Assembly (NCBI GenBank): GCA_016292015.1
Contig: JAEEZY010000025.1
Coordinates: 1-64,000, forward strand
Direction: 5' to 3'
DNA length: 64,000 nt
DNA from: Bacteroidales bacterium
Lineage (GTDB): Bacteria > Bacteroidota > Bacteroidia > Bacteroidales > P3
Part shown: in pieces, positions 1 to 7,958 of the stretch
How positions within the stretch are numbered: position 1 is the first letter of the stretch
Layout: the number at the start of each line of letters is the position of its first letter
Made by a program: the position numbers and the translations under genes
Notes under the pieces: model-generated
The model's input: the letters and a program-made list of their open reading frames with translations, nothing else
The model's database searches: none
What the model was told of the DNA's origin: nothing

Positions 1-1
1 G

Positions 2-328
2 GTGCGGTCGTTTGACGCGGTGGGGATGCCGATAGGGACGCGGTTTGTGAGGACGGAGGTGACGAGCGCGGAGCCGGTGCTGGTGACGCTGCCGATATCG
101 GAGGTGGCGGTGGCGAAGAGGTATGACCTGATGACGTACTATATGAGGGAGGACCCGCAGGCGGAGGACGCGGGGGCATACTCGCGGCTGACGAACCTGA
201 CGGTGGTGGACGAGGAGACTGGTGAGCTGCCGGCGGAGGAGTACACGCTGGATGTGCTGAGGGACGAGAGCGCTGGGAATGTGCTGATGTCGCGGATGGC
301 TACGGGGAGTTTTGTGGTGGAGGGGTGA
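2..328 (+). CDS. C-terminal part of an unrecognised protein (5' truncated)
   Basis: An open frame enters from the window edge and stops with TGA at 326-328, giving 108 residues. The true start is probably outside the window, since the GTG at position 2 is only the first possible start and no upstream sequence is visible. The residues are mostly polar with many acidic positions and short beta-like stretches, and there is no signal peptide or membrane segment in the visible part. Codons end almost always in G or C, as in the next gene. I do not recognise the family. A G-run repeat follows the stop directly. Confidence 0.5.
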   Translation: MRSFDAVGMPIGTRFVRTEVTSAEPVLVTLPISEVAVAKRYDLMTYYMREDPQAEDAGAYSRLTNLTVVDEETGELPAEEYTLDVLRDESAGNVLMSRMATGSFVVEG

Positions 329-361
329 GGGGGTTTTAGGGGTTTAAAAGGGTTTTATGGG
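329..361 (+). other. Four G-runs able to form a G-quadruplex
   Basis: Directly after the stop codon lie GGGGG (329-333), GGGG (339-342), GGG (350-352) and GGG (359-361), separated by T-rich loops of 5, 7 and 6 nt. This fits the usual intramolecular G-quadruplex rule. It could act as a 3' RNA structure of the upstream gene or be a chance G/T tract. Three ATTTACTRG repeats (388-396, 398-406, 418-426) follow in the same AT-rich spacer. Confidence 0.4.
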
Positions 362-488
362 TTTTTGAGTTTTTTTAGATGTTCTGGATTTACTAGAATT
401 TACTAGGGGGGGGATTGATTTACTGGATTTTTTTGGGGGTGTTGGGGTTGGTTTTGGGAAAAAGTGGTTGGGGATTTGAAAAAAATCG

Positions 489-496
489 TATATTTG
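489..496 (+). promoter_or_regulatory. Bacteroidota -7 element for the CoA-transferase/ammonia-lyase genes
   Basis: TATATTTG matches TAnnTTTG and lies 46 nt before the start of the CoA-transferase gene. The -33 element is poor; a TTG occurs about 18 nt upstream. Confidence 0.6.
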
Positions 497-542
497 CAAT
501 CTCGTTTTGCTTTGAAGGAAATTAATCTAACATCTATAAATC

Positions 543-1187
543 ATGAAAAAATTTGTCACAGTAAAAGAAGCAGCCGCCATGATAAAGGACGGCATGACCG
601 TGATGGTCGGAGGTTTTCTCGGTGTAGGATCGCCAATCAAGCTGCTGGACCAGCTGGTGGAGAACGGGGTGAAAGACCTTAACGTCATAGCCAACGACAC
701 GGCGTACCCGGAGGTGGGGTTGGGCAAACTGATAACGAACCACCAGGTGAAGAGCCTCACGGCGACGCACATAGGGACGAACAACAACACGATAGACCAG
801 ATGAACTCGGGCGAGCTGAAGGTGACGCTGCAGCCGCAGGGCACGCTGGCAGAACAGATAAGGGCAGCCGGCGCAGGCCTGGGTGGCATTCTGACTCAGA
901 CTGGTCTCGGCACCGTGGTGGAGAACGGCAAGCAGAAGGTGACGGTGGACGGCAAGGAATATCTGCTGGAGAAGCCTGTGCGCGCCGATGTGGCTATTAT
1001 CGGAGCCAATATCTGCGACGAGGAGGGCAACCTGGTTTACAAGGGCACCTCGCAGAACTTCTGCCCGATGATGGCAACGGCAGCCGACATAGTGATAGTG
1101 GAGCCGCAGGAGATAGTGCCGACCGGCAGCATAGCACCGGAGAATGTGAAAACACCGGGAATTTTCGTCGATTACATCATCAAATAA
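543..1187 (+). CDS. atoD: 3-oxoacid/butyrate-acetoacetate CoA-transferase subunit A
   Basis: Subunit A of a family I CoA-transferase, 214 residues, the full family length. It moves CoA between short acyl groups such as acetate, butyrate and acetoacetate in the cytoplasm. The N-terminal glycine-rich segment (about residues 19-31, [12 protein letters not shown]) and the later GAGLGG and TQTGLGT stretches are typical. The catalytic glutamate of these enzymes sits in subunit B, which is not next to this gene. The following gene is 3-aminobutyryl-CoA ammonia-lyase, so the pair belongs to the lysine-to-butyrate/acetate fermentation pathway. A TATATTTG promoter precedes it. Confidence 0.85.
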   Translation: MKKFVTVKEAAAMIKDGMTVMVGGFLGVGSPIKLLDQLVENGVKDLNVIANDTAYPEVGLGKLITNHQVKSLTATHIGTNNNTIDQMNSGELKVTLQPQGTLAEQIRAAGAGLGGILTQTGLGTVVENGKQKVTVDGKEYLLEKPVRADVAIIGANICDEEGNLVYKGTSQNFCPMMATAADIVIVEPQEIVPTGSIAPENVKTPGIFVDYIIK

Positions 1188-1198
1188 AACATAAGACA

Positions 1199-1591
1199 AT
1201 GGCAGTAAAATCAATGCTTCGCGTGCGTATGAGCGCCAAGGACGCACACTATGGCGGAAACCTCGTTGACGGCGCACATATGCTTCACCTCTTTGGCGAC
1301 GTGGCCACCGAGCTACTCATCATACAGGACGGCGACGAAGGCCTTTTTTGCGCTTACGACATGGTGGAATTCAAAGCCCCCGTGTATGCCGGCGACTATA
1401 TCGAGGCTTACGGCGAGATAACCCATGTGGGCAACACCAGCCGCAAGATGAGCTTCGAGGCCTACAAGGTCATCAAGACCCGTCCCGACATCAGCGACTC
1501 GGCCGCCGACGTGCTGGAGGAGAAAATCCTTGTGTGCCGTGCTTCTGGCACCTGCGTAACCCCCAAGGATTGCCAGCGCAAGAACAAATAA
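1199..1591 (+). CDS. kal: 3-aminobutyryl-CoA ammonia-lyase
   Basis: A 130-residue hotdog-fold protein matching the length and sequence character of Kal, which eliminates ammonia from L-3-aminobutyryl-CoA to give crotonyl-CoA in anaerobic lysine fermentation. The segment [20 protein letters not shown] near residues 19-38 and the later [20 protein letters not shown] resemble the family. It starts 12 nt after the CoA-transferase gene and is followed by a strong terminator, so the two form a short operon. The rest of the pathway (kamDE, kdd, kce, atoA) is not in the window. Confidence 0.8.
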   Translation: MAVKSMLRVRMSAKDAHYGGNLVDGAHMLHLFGDVATELLIIQDGDEGLFCAYDMVEFKAPVYAGDYIEAYGEITHVGNTSRKMSFEAYKVIKTRPDISDSAADVLEEKILVCRASGTCVTPKDCQRKNK

Positions 1592-1614
1592 ATGTATCGT
1601 AACAATTAATGATA

Positions 1615-1653
1615 CAGACAGAGGGAATCCGTTAGGATATCCCTCTGTCTTTC
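1615..1653 (+). terminator. Rho-independent terminator after kal
   Basis: GACAGAGGGA (1617-1626) pairs exactly with TCCCTCTGTC (1640-1649) around a 13-nt loop, followed by a short T-containing tail. It separates the fermentation pair from the next gene set. Confidence 0.75.
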
Positions 1654-1684
1654 ATAACAAACCAACAAACAAAAACACCAAGCA

Positions 1685-2554
1685 ATGAACGTAGAAGAAT
1701 ATATTGTGGCGCGAGTGAACGCGCTGATGCACACAGAGGATGCAGCCATAGTGAAACGGCTGGAAGGTGGTATGAGCAACTACACCTACGTGGTGGAGAC
1801 CCGTGGGAAGAAATACACCTACCGTGTGCCTGGCAAGTTTGCCGAGAAGTTCGTGGACCGCGTAGAGGAGTGGGACAATATACAGGAGATAAACCGACTG
1901 GGGCTGAACAACGCCACTTCGTATGTGGAGGTCATCTCGGGTGAGAAACTGGCGGAATATGTGGAAGGCACCATCCTTTCGGAGACGGACATAGAGAGCT
2001 ATAACGAGATGTCGGTGGCAGCGCTGAAGAAGATACACGGGAGCGACATGCGCTTCCGTGACTACAACGCCTTCGGCCGTCTGAGCGACTATGAGCGCTA
2101 CTGCCGCGAGATGGGTTTCACACACCCGAAGGAATATCACGAGCTGAGAGAACAGCTGGAGCGTATGCGCGACGCGCATGCCGACGTGCCGATGGTGCCG
2201 TGCCACTGCGACTACCAACCAACCAACCTGGTGGTGAGCGGCGACAAGCTCTATGTGCTCGACTGGGAGTTTGCCGGCATGAACGACCCGATATACGACA
2301 TCGCCTGCTACGGCAACGCCGGTTTTGACAAGGCACTCTCGCTGCTGGAGGCCTACGTGGGACATAAACCCACATCGGAAGAGCTGAAACGCCTCTACTT
2401 CCATCGCTCGTTCCAGTGCCTGCAGTGGTACAACGTGGCCATCTTCAAAGACAGGGTAGGGTTGAGCCGCGACCTGAATATGGACTTTAACGCGGTGGCG
2501 GCATTCTTCTTCAACATGGCGAAAGACTTGGCGTCGAAGTACGACGCTCTGTAA
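1685..2554 (+). CDS. LicA/choline kinase-type phosphotransferase
   Basis: A 289-residue kinase-fold protein of the aminoglycoside phosphotransferase/choline kinase superfamily. The nucleotide loop GGMSNYTY lies near residues 28-35, the catalytic Brenner-type motif HCDYQPTN at 174-181 (D176 and N181), and the metal-binding motif LDWEFAG at 192-198. Such proteins phosphorylate choline, ethanolamine or a related small alcohol in the cytoplasm, often for surface decoration; the substrate here cannot be read. It is followed after 3 nt by a PHP phosphatase, so kinase and phosphatase may act on related metabolites. Confidence 0.75.
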   Translation: MNVEEYIVARVNALMHTEDAAIVKRLEGGMSNYTYVVETRGKKYTYRVPGKFAEKFVDRVEEWDNIQEINRLGLNNATSYVEVISGEKLAEYVEGTILSETDIESYNEMSVAALKKIHGSDMRFRDYNAFGRLSDYERYCREMGFTHPKEYHELREQLERMRDAHADVPMVPCHCDYQPTNLVVSGDKLYVLDWEFAGMNDPIYDIACYGNAGFDKALSLLEAYVGHKPTSEELKRLYFHRSFQCLQWYNVAIFKDRVGLSRDLNMDFNAVAAFFFNMAKDLASKYDAL

Positions 2555-2557
2555 AGG

Positions 2558-3370
2558 ATGGTTAACTATCACACACATTCGCACTACTGCGACGGGCATG
2601 GAGAACTGCGCGACTACATCGACTACGCACTTGCCCATGAGTTCAGCACACTTGGATTCTCAAGTCATGCGCCCGTGCCGTTTGAGAACAAGTTTGCGCT
2701 GGACGACGGCGACTTCGAGCGCTACTGTGCCGAGGTTCGATCGCTTGAATCGGAATATGCCGGGCGTCTCAGGATAAGGCTAGGGCTTGAGATTGACTAT
2801 ATACCGCATCTGCTCGACGACTTCCGTCCACTTATAGAGCGGGGAGGCTTAGACTATTGTATTGGATGTGTGCACCTCGTCGCCAACCCCGACGGCGACC
2901 CGAAAGACTTGTGGTTTATAGACGGCAGCAAGCGAGAGGTGTATGACGAAGGGCTGCGGCGGGTTTTCGGTGGCGATATACGCAAAGGAGTGCAGGCGTT
3001 CTTCCACCAGTCGTGCGACATGCTAGAGCGCAACCGACCCACCATCATCGGCCACTTCAACAAGATTGTCATGCACAATGCCGGACGTTTCTTCTCGGAG
3101 CAGGATGCCTGGTACCGAGCGCTGGTGCGCGACATTATAGACCTCATTGCCGACTGCGGCACTATTTGCGAGATAAACACCCGCGGCATCTACCGCAAGC
3201 GGCACGATGACTACTACCCTTCGCGCGAGATAATCAAATACATGGACTCGCTTCATATCCCTGTCGTTGTAGGCAGCGACGCCCACAACCCGGAAGACCT
3301 CGATAACTTCTGCGGCGCATACGAATACCTCCGCGAAATCCACTACGGCAACGTGGTGACCGAGATTTAG
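2558..3370 (+). CDS. PHP-family phosphatase, histidinol-phosphatase-like
   Basis: A 270-residue PHP-domain phosphoesterase. The metal-binding signature YHTHSHYCDGHGE stands at residues 4-16, with further ligands in GLEIDY, CIGCVHL, GHFNKI and GSDAHN along the chain in the order of HisJ-type histidinol phosphatases. The reaction would be release of phosphate from L-histidinol phosphate, but no other histidine genes are near, and HisJ-like PHP proteins also act on other phosphates. It begins 3 nt after the LicA-type kinase gene and is probably translated with it. Confidence 0.75.
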   Translation: MVNYHTHSHYCDGHGELRDYIDYALAHEFSTLGFSSHAPVPFENKFALDDGDFERYCAEVRSLESEYAGRLRIRLGLEIDYIPHLLDDFRPLIERGGLDYCIGCVHLVANPDGDPKDLWFIDGSKREVYDEGLRRVFGGDIRKGVQAFFHQSCDMLERNRPTIIGHFNKIVMHNAGRFFSEQDAWYRALVRDIIDLIADCGTICEINTRGIYRKRHDDYYPSREIIKYMDSLHIPVVVGSDAHNPEDLDNFCGAYEYLREIHYGNVVTEI

Positions 3371-3435
3371 AGAGAAGGGTTTAGGTTGGAAAGGTTTTAA
3401 TGTTTTAAAGGTAAGAAATCTATTCATTCAAAAAC

Positions 3436-3771
3436 ATGTTTATCGACTTCGACAAAATAGAGCAGGAGGCGGTGCCGCAGTTCAAAGGAGGTGAGGGCGT
3501 GACCAAGACACGCGCATTTTACGACGGAGTGAACAAGATAATGAAAGGCTGTCTGGAGCCAGGCTGCTCAATCGGCTATCACCGTCATGAGGACAACTGC
3601 GAGATGATTTACATATTGAGTGGCGAGGCCCGCTGTCTTTATGACGACGGCGAGGAACGCCTAACGGCAGGGCAGTGCCATTACTGTCCCAAAGGACATT
3701 CGCACAGCCTAATCAACGCCAGTGCGACAGAGCCGCTGACCTATTTCGCTGTGGTTCCGGAACAGAAATAG
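3436..3771 (+). CDS. Single-domain cupin protein
   Basis: A small 111-residue cupin with no signal peptide. Metal ligands are visible in the first cupin motif, IGYHRHEDNCEMIYILSGEA (about residues 43-62), and the second motif has a histidine pair around YCPKGHSHSLIN. Cupins of this size may bind metal and sugars, act as isomerases or dioxygenases, or only sense ligands, so the function is open. It lies 65 nt after the PHP gene and 3 nt before a barrel protein gene, so it probably belongs to the same transcript as its downstream neighbours. Confidence 0.7.
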   Translation: MFIDFDKIEQEAVPQFKGGEGVTKTRAFYDGVNKIMKGCLEPGCSIGYHRHEDNCEMIYILSGEARCLYDDGEERLTAGQCHYCPKGHSHSLINASATEPLTYFAVVPEQK

Positions 3772-3774
3772 GCG

Positions 3775-4605
3775 ATGCGCATGCTGCGATATACCCTGAG
3801 ACTTGTGATAGGTGTGCTGGCAGTGTGTTGCACCTTCGATGCCAGGGCTCAGTTCGAGCCACAACCACTTTCGGCAAGATGTCAGGCTATGGGCGGTGCG
3901 AGCGTGGCGGTAAGAGATTTCAGCGGATGCAACGTCAATCCAGCCACCTTGGGATGGCTGCGCAGGTGGAGCGTATCTATCGACTACAGGCAGCTCATGG
4001 TACTGAAAGGCATGGGTTACAAGAGTATCGCGGTCGGCATTCCGACGGGCAGCATAGGTGCTGCTGCGGTATATTACACCCATTTTGGCGACCTCACATA
4101 CAACGAGCAGACTGCATCAGCACACTACGGCATCCGTGTCGGCAAAGGCGTTTCCGTAGGGGTTGGAATATACTACCTGCACAGTGGCACAAACGATGGA
4201 CACTACGAGGCGTACAACTCCGCCACGGGCAGTGTTGGAGTGCAGTATGCACCCAACGAGAAGCTCTGTTTCGGAGCTTCGGTGTTCAACCCCTTCTTTG
4301 TGCGTCGCGACGGAGTGCACAGGATTCCCGTACAGATGAATTTCGGTGCCGCGTACAAGCCAGTCGGGTCGTTGCTGATTACCGCCGAACTCGAAAAGAA
4401 TATCTACGATCCGCTGCGGGTTCGATTGGGGGTGGAATACTGCATCATCGACCGCATCCTCGTTCAGGCAGGTGTCGCAACTTCCCCTATGGTTTATTCC
4501 ATCGGCGTAGGTTACCGTCACCGCCATATTCGAGCCAACCTGTGTGTGGCTGTGCATCAGCGCATGGGTGTCACCCCTGGCGTCACTCTCGGGTATAGTT
4601 TCTAA
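3775..4605 (+). CDS. PorV/PorQ-like outer-membrane beta-barrel
   Basis: A 276-residue protein with a signal peptide (about residues 1-26, ending ARAQ) and the start typical of PorV/PorQ relatives: a short SARCQAMGGASVAVRDFSGC segment followed by NPATLGW. Alternating aromatic beta strands run to a C-terminal phenylalanine (LGYSF), the usual barrel end. PorQ/PorV act in the type IX secretion pathway, but many paralogues have no known job. It is 5 nt upstream of another outer-membrane gene, so the two are likely co-translated. Confidence 0.65.
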   Translation: MRMLRYTLRLVIGVLAVCCTFDARAQFEPQPLSARCQAMGGASVAVRDFSGCNVNPATLGWLRRWSVSIDYRQLMVLKGMGYKSIAVGIPTGSIGAAAVYYTHFGDLTYNEQTASAHYGIRVGKGVSVGVGIYYLHSGTNDGHYEAYNSATGSVGVQYAPNEKLCFGASVFNPFFVRRDGVHRIPVQMNFGAAYKPVGSLLITAELEKNIYDPLRVRLGVEYCIIDRILVQAGVATSPMVYSIGVGYRHRHIRANLCVAVHQRMGVTPGVTLGYSF

Positions 4606-4610
4606 AGTCT

Positions 4611-6629
4611 ATGTTGCGTTCACGGCTGCCCTTTCTGTTGCTTTTCATTTTGCTTTCTGCGGCATTGTCTGCCGGGGCGCAGTCGCTCGACGATATTCTC
4701 GAACGGTCTGTTGAGCAGGATTACGACGAAGAGGCCCTGCAGGAGCTAATCGACGAATATTCCGACGCCCTCGAGCAGAAGGTCAACCTCAACGACACCG
4801 CTGCCTACATCCCGGAGTGGCTTCTCTCCCCATTCCAGCATGAGCTGCTGCGCGCCTATATCCTCCAGCACGGATACCTCCTTTCGTGGGAGGAAGTGCT
4901 AATGGTCAACGGCTTCGACAGCCTCACGGTCGATCGCCTCAGGCAGTTTTGCGTTTTAGAAAAACCCTCGTCACGGCTCCCGAGCCTAAAGCAGATGCTT
5001 CAGCGCGGCACCCACAATCTCGTCGTCGGCACCACGCTGACCGTTGAGCAGGCACGAGGTTACAACGAAGGTATCTATGATGGCAAACCCTACAGGCTCT
5101 ATGGCCGTTACCGTTTCAAATACAAGGATCATATATCTGTCCAGCTGTCTTCAGAGAAGGATGCCGGCGAGGGTTTCTTCTACGGCAGCCAGCGGCAGGG
5201 ATTCGACTTCTACAGCGGTCACCTTATGGTGGGTAACATGGGATGGCTGAAGAACGCTGTCATAGGCCGCTATAGGCTCCAGTTCGGACAAGGACTCACC
5301 CTCTGGTCAGGCAGCAGGGCTTTTCTCGGCTGGGACGCGGCAGGTATGCGTTTCGGACGCGGTGTTTGCGCCAGCTCCCCTTTCGCTGAGAGCGATTACC
5401 TCCAGGGTACAGCCCTTGCCGTCAACCTACCATACGGCTTAGAACTCACCGCCTTTTATTCCTACTCTCTGCGCGACGCCTCGATTGACACCGCCACCTT
5501 TATGGCCACATCAATCAGTTCGTCTGGCTACCACCGTACTTCCACCGAAATTGCCAAGCGTGCCACTCTCGGCGAGCACCTCTACGGGGGCAATTTTCAA
5601 TGGAACCATAAGGCTTTCCATATCGGCGTCACCGCCTACCGCACCTACTTTAATCGCCATGTCCAACCCAAGCCGTATGTCTATAACCATTACGCCTTCA
5701 GCGGCAGAAGCAACACCAACGCCGGCCTCGACTTCAGCTACCGCTGGCGCAGGATTTTCCTTTATGGCGAAGGGGCTCTCTCGCAAGGTGGCGGCCGAGC
5801 AGGCCTCATCGGTGTCGATTTCTGGATCAACGCCACTACCACTCTCTCGCTGCTCTACCGCAACTATTCCGCCAGGTACCAGAACCTGCACGCCAGCACC
5901 TGGGGCCGCCAGTCGCTTCCACAAAACGAGTCAGGGTTCCGCCTCGCCCTGCAAACCCGTCTGCCTCTGCAGATTGGGATGCTCTTTCATGCCGACCTCT
6001 ATCGCCATCCCCACATGCATTACGGCTGCTACTCACCTTCGGTGGGAGCAGATGTGCGCACAGAGTTGACCCGACAGATCTCAGTGGGCTCAGACAGGAG
6101 TCGGTCGCTACAGCTGCGCCTCAGCCACCGCTACAGCAACTTCATGCGCAACAACAGCCAGTCGTCAGCAGCAGAATACAGTGTTGAGACATATAACCGA
6201 CATCTTCTCTATGGAGACATAGACTATCGTATGCGTAAGGTGTCGTTCCGTACCCGTGTAGGCTGGTCTTCGTTCCGTGGTGAGTCGGGTGATCCATGCC
6301 ACGGGATTGTTCTCCTTCAGGATGTACAAGCTCAAATCAAAAACTTCTCCTTCGGCGGACGTATAGCCCTGTTCGATGTGGAGAGTTATGATGCTCGCCT
6401 TTATGTCGCTGAACGTGGGCTGGAGTACGACAACGGCGGCACCTCGCTCTACGGGCGCGGCATGCGCTTCTACCTCTTGGCGCGCTACAGCTGGAAAGAG
6501 CGGCTGACCGTAGGCCTCAAATACTCGGTCACGGCATACGTGGACCGAGAGGCTGTCGGCAGCGGATATGAGCTGATTGACAACCCCTACCGCCAGCAGC
6601 TGCGCCTGCAGGTAAGGCTAAGGTTCTGA
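4611..6629 (+). CDS. Outer-membrane barrel with N-terminal helix-hairpin-helix-like region
   Basis: A 672-residue exported protein with a signal peptide (residues 1-23, ends SAGAQ). Residues about 25-115 are helical and resemble the ComEA-like helix-hairpin-helix segment that heads a Bacteroidota family of large barrels (LNDTAAYIPEWLLSPFQ, then a second turn with LSWEEVLMVNGFDSLT). The rest is a run of amphipathic strands with conserved glycines and ends RLQVRLRF, a barrel closure. The function of the family is not established. It starts 5 nt after the PorV/PorQ-like gene. Confidence 0.6.
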   Translation: MLRSRLPFLLLFILLSAALSAGAQSLDDILERSVEQDYDEEALQELIDEYSDALEQKVNLNDTAAYIPEWLLSPFQHELLRAYILQHGYLLSWEEVLMVNGFDSLTVDRLRQFCVLEKPSSRLPSLKQMLQRGTHNLVVGTTLTVEQARGYNEGIYDGKPYRLYGRYRFKYKDHISVQLSSEKDAGEGFFYGSQRQGFDFYSGHLMVGNMGWLKNAVIGRYRLQFGQGLTLWSGSRAFLGWDAAGMRFGRGVCASSPFAESDYLQGTALAVNLPYGLELTAFYSYSLRDASIDTATFMATSISSSGYHRTSTEIAKRATLGEHLYGGNFQWNHKAFHIGVTAYRTYFNRHVQPKPYVYNHYAFSGRSNTNAGLDFSYRWRRIFLYGEGALSQGGGRAGLIGVDFWINATTTLSLLYRNYSARYQNLHASTWGRQSLPQNESGFRLALQTRLPLQIGMLFHADLYRHPHMHYGCYSPSVGADVRTELTRQISVGSDRSRSLQLRLSHRYSNFMRNNSQSSAAEYSVETYNRHLLYGDIDYRMRKVSFRTRVGWSSFRGESGDPCHGIVLLQDVQAQIKNFSFGGRIALFDVESYDARLYVAERGLEYDNGGTSLYGRGMRFYLLARYSWKERLTVGLKYSVTAYVDREAVGSGYELIDNPYRQQLRLQVRLRF

Positions 6630-6729
6630 AGTCGGCGGACGGCAGGCGGCATTTAAAACTTTCTACCTTTTCAGCGAAGCGAACATTTTGAATCGATTCG
6701 ATTTTTGGCAACACCTTGTTCGCAACTAG

Positions 6730-6839
6730 AAACCTCGAAGGGAGATGCTAGGATACTGGAAGGTAGATGCTAGGTACAACGGAGGGGATACGGGCTGTAT
6801 TCGGGAGAGATACGTCAGTAATACAAGAGTGATACGGAG
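6730..6839 (-). repeat. Degenerate 11-bp tandem repeat array, locus 1
   Basis: Ten consecutive 11-bp units with no indels. Read on the minus strand they include CTCCGTATCAC, TCTTGTATTAC, TGACGTATCTC, GCCCGTATCCC, CTAGCATCTAC and CTAGCATCTCC. The same unit type occurs at 35838-35936 in plus orientation. The array lies about 140 nt downstream of a good minus-strand promoter (6981-7013). Confidence 0.65.
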
Positions 6840-6850
6840 GGGAAGAAAGT

Positions 6851-6961
6851 TTAACGCTGTCTTTCAGAGGTTTGAAATGTGGCGTTTTTTGTCGATGCGG
6901 AAGGCTGTATGACACAGATACAGCGCAACAAGCTGAAACATATATCCTTGCATGGAAGCAT
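6851..6961 (-). CDS. Possible 36-residue peptide between promoter and 11-bp array
   Basis: The first ATG about 13 nt after the expected transcription start of the minus-strand promoter opens a 36-codon frame ending in TAA just before the repeat array. The peptide begins MLPCKDICFSLLRCICVIQP and contains five cysteines. A second, longer frame runs from a GTG and passes through the array. Coding is uncertain; the stretch may instead be an untranslated RNA. It is listed because the locus at 35678-35936 has the same order: promoter, short ORF, array. Confidence 0.25.
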   Translation of the reverse strand: MLPCKDICFSLLRCICVIQPSASTKNATFQTSERQR

Positions 6962-6980
6962 AATCTTTCTTTCGACACTA

Positions 6981-7013
6981 CAAAGATAAGAAATTTCTTC
7001 TAATAAAAGCAAA
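6981..7013 (-). promoter_or_regulatory. Minus-strand promoter driving the 11-bp-array element
   Basis: On the minus strand TTTG (7013-7010), a 21-nt spacer and TATCTTTG (6988-6981) fit the Bacteroidota consensus very well. No annotated gene lies downstream on this strand, only the short ORF and the 11-bp array. Confidence 0.65.
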
Positions 7014-7133
7014 CGAAAAAGACCGAAAAAAAGTTAAAAATTCAACATATTTTTCACCCCTCCGAAAAAAATATTTTCAACTGTCAGACGTTTTTCGGGA
7101 TTTTGTGCAACAAATTATATAGAAGGGCATATT

Positions 7134-7164
7134 TTTGGATTTCTTTTTTTCATATGTAACTTTG
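7134..7164 (+). promoter_or_regulatory. Promoter of the 7244 lipoprotein gene
   Basis: TTTG (7134-7137), a 19-nt spacer and TAACTTTG (7157-7164) match the consensus exactly. The distance to the start codon is about 80 nt, leaving an AT-rich leader. Confidence 0.7.
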
Positions 7165-7243
7165 TAACATAAAACCATATTTTATAGAAATAATTTTAGG
7201 TTATTATGAATCAATATGTTAATTTGTAAAAATTCTCAAAGCC

Positions 7244-7831
7244 ATGAAGAAATATATCGTAATTATTATGCTCTTGTCGTTTGCTATGTATGGGTGTGAT
7301 TACGATTATTGTGAAGATAGTGGAGTATATTTATACAAATTCGAAGGAGAAGATTATGCAAACAATGTATGTGTCGATGGTCGGGGGCGTACAGGTGAAC
7401 TTGTCCCATGTAAACTGCATAACGGATATTACTATGGGGGTAATGTGGGTGTTCCTGCACCAGATGGGATCAATGTTATGTCAGACGGCTATGGAAAATG
7501 GACCTGGCTATGGGATGTTTACTATCTTTCGTTCACATACGACGATATAGATGCCGGCAGAGCCCCGTCTGACTGGCGCGAAAACTGGCGCAACTACGTC
7601 ATAGCCCATACGCCTTATGCAGAGGTGTATGCCGGGCCGTGGAACTGTAGTGAGACAGGCGCTCCAACGGGCAAGAAAGAGCAAAGAAAGTTTGAATGCA
7701 ATGACAATTCTTTGCGCAAGCATGCCTATTTTCGTCTCGACACCGCCAAAGTCAACAAAATCATAGACAAAGGCGAGATGGACGAGTGTTTCATAAAGAT
7801 AAATGTGATAAAAACGCCGGATAGCCTTTGA
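7244..7831 (+). CDS. Lipoprotein of unknown function
   Basis: A 195-residue exported lipoprotein: a short hydrophobic N-terminus followed by a lipobox (FAMYGC, Cys about residue 18). The mature part is rich in Tyr, Trp, Asp and Gly and has several cysteines, suggesting a compact periplasmic or surface domain. No family is recognised. It has its own promoter and precedes a doubled barrel gene and another lipoprotein, so the three may form an envelope module. Confidence 0.6.
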   Translation: MKKYIVIIMLLSFAMYGCDYDYCEDSGVYLYKFEGEDYANNVCVDGRGRTGELVPCKLHNGYYYGGNVGVPAPDGINVMSDGYGKWTWLWDVYYLSFTYDDIDAGRAPSDWRENWRNYVIAHTPYAEVYAGPWNCSETGAPTGKKEQRKFECNDNSLRKHAYFRLDTAKVNKIIDKGEMDECFIKINVIKTPDSL

Positions 7832-7870
7832 ATACGGACTTCCCCCAAAAATGTTAAAAAACAACAGCCG

Positions 7871-7900
7871 TTGTTAAGATTCGGGCACTTGGGTGGTTAT
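7871..7900 (+). promoter_or_regulatory. Copy 1 of a spaced motif shared with the sigma-factor operon
   Basis: TTGTTAAGATT (7871-7881), 12 nt, then TGGTTAT (7894-7900), followed by TATATATG. The same order and spacing occur at 18078-18107 upstream of the ECF-like sigma gene and, with GTAACGATT, at 9068-9095. It may be a promoter read by that sigma factor. Confidence 0.4.
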
Positions 7901-7952
7901 ATATATGGTGGAAGAAAGAGATGTGCCAACTGTGGATTACAAAACAACAAAT
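7878..7952 (+). repeat. 75-nt leader repeat, copy 1
   Basis: A 75-nt block almost identical (about ten differences, no indels) to 9073-9147. Both lie immediately upstream of an exported-protein gene and both contain a small frame starting MVEE and ending YKTTN. Confidence 0.75.
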
Positions 7953-7958
7953 GATTAT

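Noticed and set aside
534-1277. Long minus-strand open frames over the CoA-transferase gene
   Set aside because: They are antisense to a clear family member and arise from its GC-rich codon use.
3675-4598. 307-codon frame overlapping the PorV/PorQ-like gene
   Set aside because: The other frame has a signal peptide and barrel strands; this one is Arg/Cys-rich without a start context.
6748-6978. 76-codon minus-strand frame running through the 11-bp array
   Set aside because: It needs a GTG start and would translate degenerate repeats; the shorter ATG frame or a non-coding RNA is as likely.
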